Source: Desulfovibrio sp. X2
Lineage (GTDB): Bacteria; Desulfobacterota; Desulfovibrionia; Desulfovibrionales; Desulfovibrionaceae
Direction of reading: 5' to 3'
NCBI RefSeq assembly: GCF_000422205.1
Contig: NZ_ATHV01000064.1
Coordinates: forward strand, 281,523-345,522
Length of the DNA: 64,000 nucleotides
Shown: one piece after another, positions 63,970 to 64,000 of the stretch
Numbering within the stretch: the stretch's first letter is position 1
How the letters are laid out: the number at the start of each line of letters is the position of its first letter
The notes under the pieces: model-generated
Seen by the model: the letters and a program-made list of their open reading frames with translations, nothing else
Databases searched by the model: none
What the model was told of the DNA's origin: nothing
Program-made: the position numbers and the translations under genes

Positions 63970-63996
63970 CCAGGGAGGGCTCCTCGCCCTCCCTGG
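63970..63996 (+). terminator. Hairpin after the stress protein gene, at the window edge
   Basis: An 11-bp perfect stem CCAGGGAGGGC/GCCCTCCCTGG with a 5-nt loop. The window ends before any T run could be seen, so its role as terminator is likely but open. Confidence 0.55.
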
Positions 63997-64000
63997 ACCC

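Overview
The window is high-GC and comes from a chromosome of a strictly anaerobic, sulfate-reducer-like Desulfovibrionaceae bacterium (Desulfovibrio and relatives). The main reasons are a three-domain NifU next to NifS, CysK and CysE without any nitrogenase; a fused IspDF; a MetH lacking the reactivation domain; a two-subunit 2-oxoacid:ferredoxin oxidoreductase; a thioredoxin-reductase-like flavoprotein without a normal NADPH site; and the order tig-clpP-clpX-lon. This is an inference from gene content, not a database match. Nearly all of the DNA is core chromosome. I see no prophage, integrase, transposase gene, CRISPR array or antiphage island.

Layout: 1-3.7 kb holds the 5' part of a heme-sensing chemoreceptor gene and two overlapping GT4 glycosyltransferases. 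3.8-9.0 kb has a diguanylate cyclase behind a sigma-54-type promoter, a ComFB-like protein, an atypical thioredoxin reductase, tRNA-Met, Nif3 and a zinc-ribbon coiled-coil protein. 9.0-13.8 kb has a CTAG-bounded repeat, the RNase P RNA, ispDF, cysS and a membrane polyferredoxin. 13.9-23.4 kb is leftward: an exported amidohydrolase-like protein, a phosphotransferase, a small conserved protein, radA, a zinc-ribbon DUF3426 protein, hpt, a short ArgA-like acetyltransferase, a TlpA-like thioredoxin and metH. 23.4-32.2 kb is a probable rightward operon: rpoH, an HD protein, a TPR lipoprotein, a LolB-like lipoprotein, a coiled-coil protein, rpiB, tkt and glpX.

32.3-38.8 kb has a receiver/PilZ protein, then leftward periplasmic peroxiredoxin, periplasmic thioredoxin, korBA, ferritin and a lipoprotein. 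39.0-43.1 kb is nifU-nifS-cysK-cysE, coupling Fe-S assembly to cysteine synthesis. 43.2-47.6 kb has a small acidic protein, an MBL hydrolase, a WcbI-like protein, a DsrE-like protein and NDH-2. 47.7-53.9 kb is lon, clpX, clpP and tig, then tRNA-Leu. 54.2-64 kb has a ThiD-ThiN fusion, a UPF0104 membrane protein, a second copy of the CTAG-bounded repeat, recD2, recR, ebfC, dnaX, ilvE and a universal stress protein.

The least-explained structures are two families of non-coding repeats. One is a 175-238 bp, MITE-like element bounded by CTAG and abutting TAG stop codons (9028-9202 and 56824-57061). The other is a pair of ~120-bp interrupted palindromes (16209-16328 and 18287-18415) whose inner stems differ by compensatory changes, which indicates selection on folding. 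Several promoters and leader hairpins can be read directly from sequence. I found no gene cluster that is clearly a new biological system.
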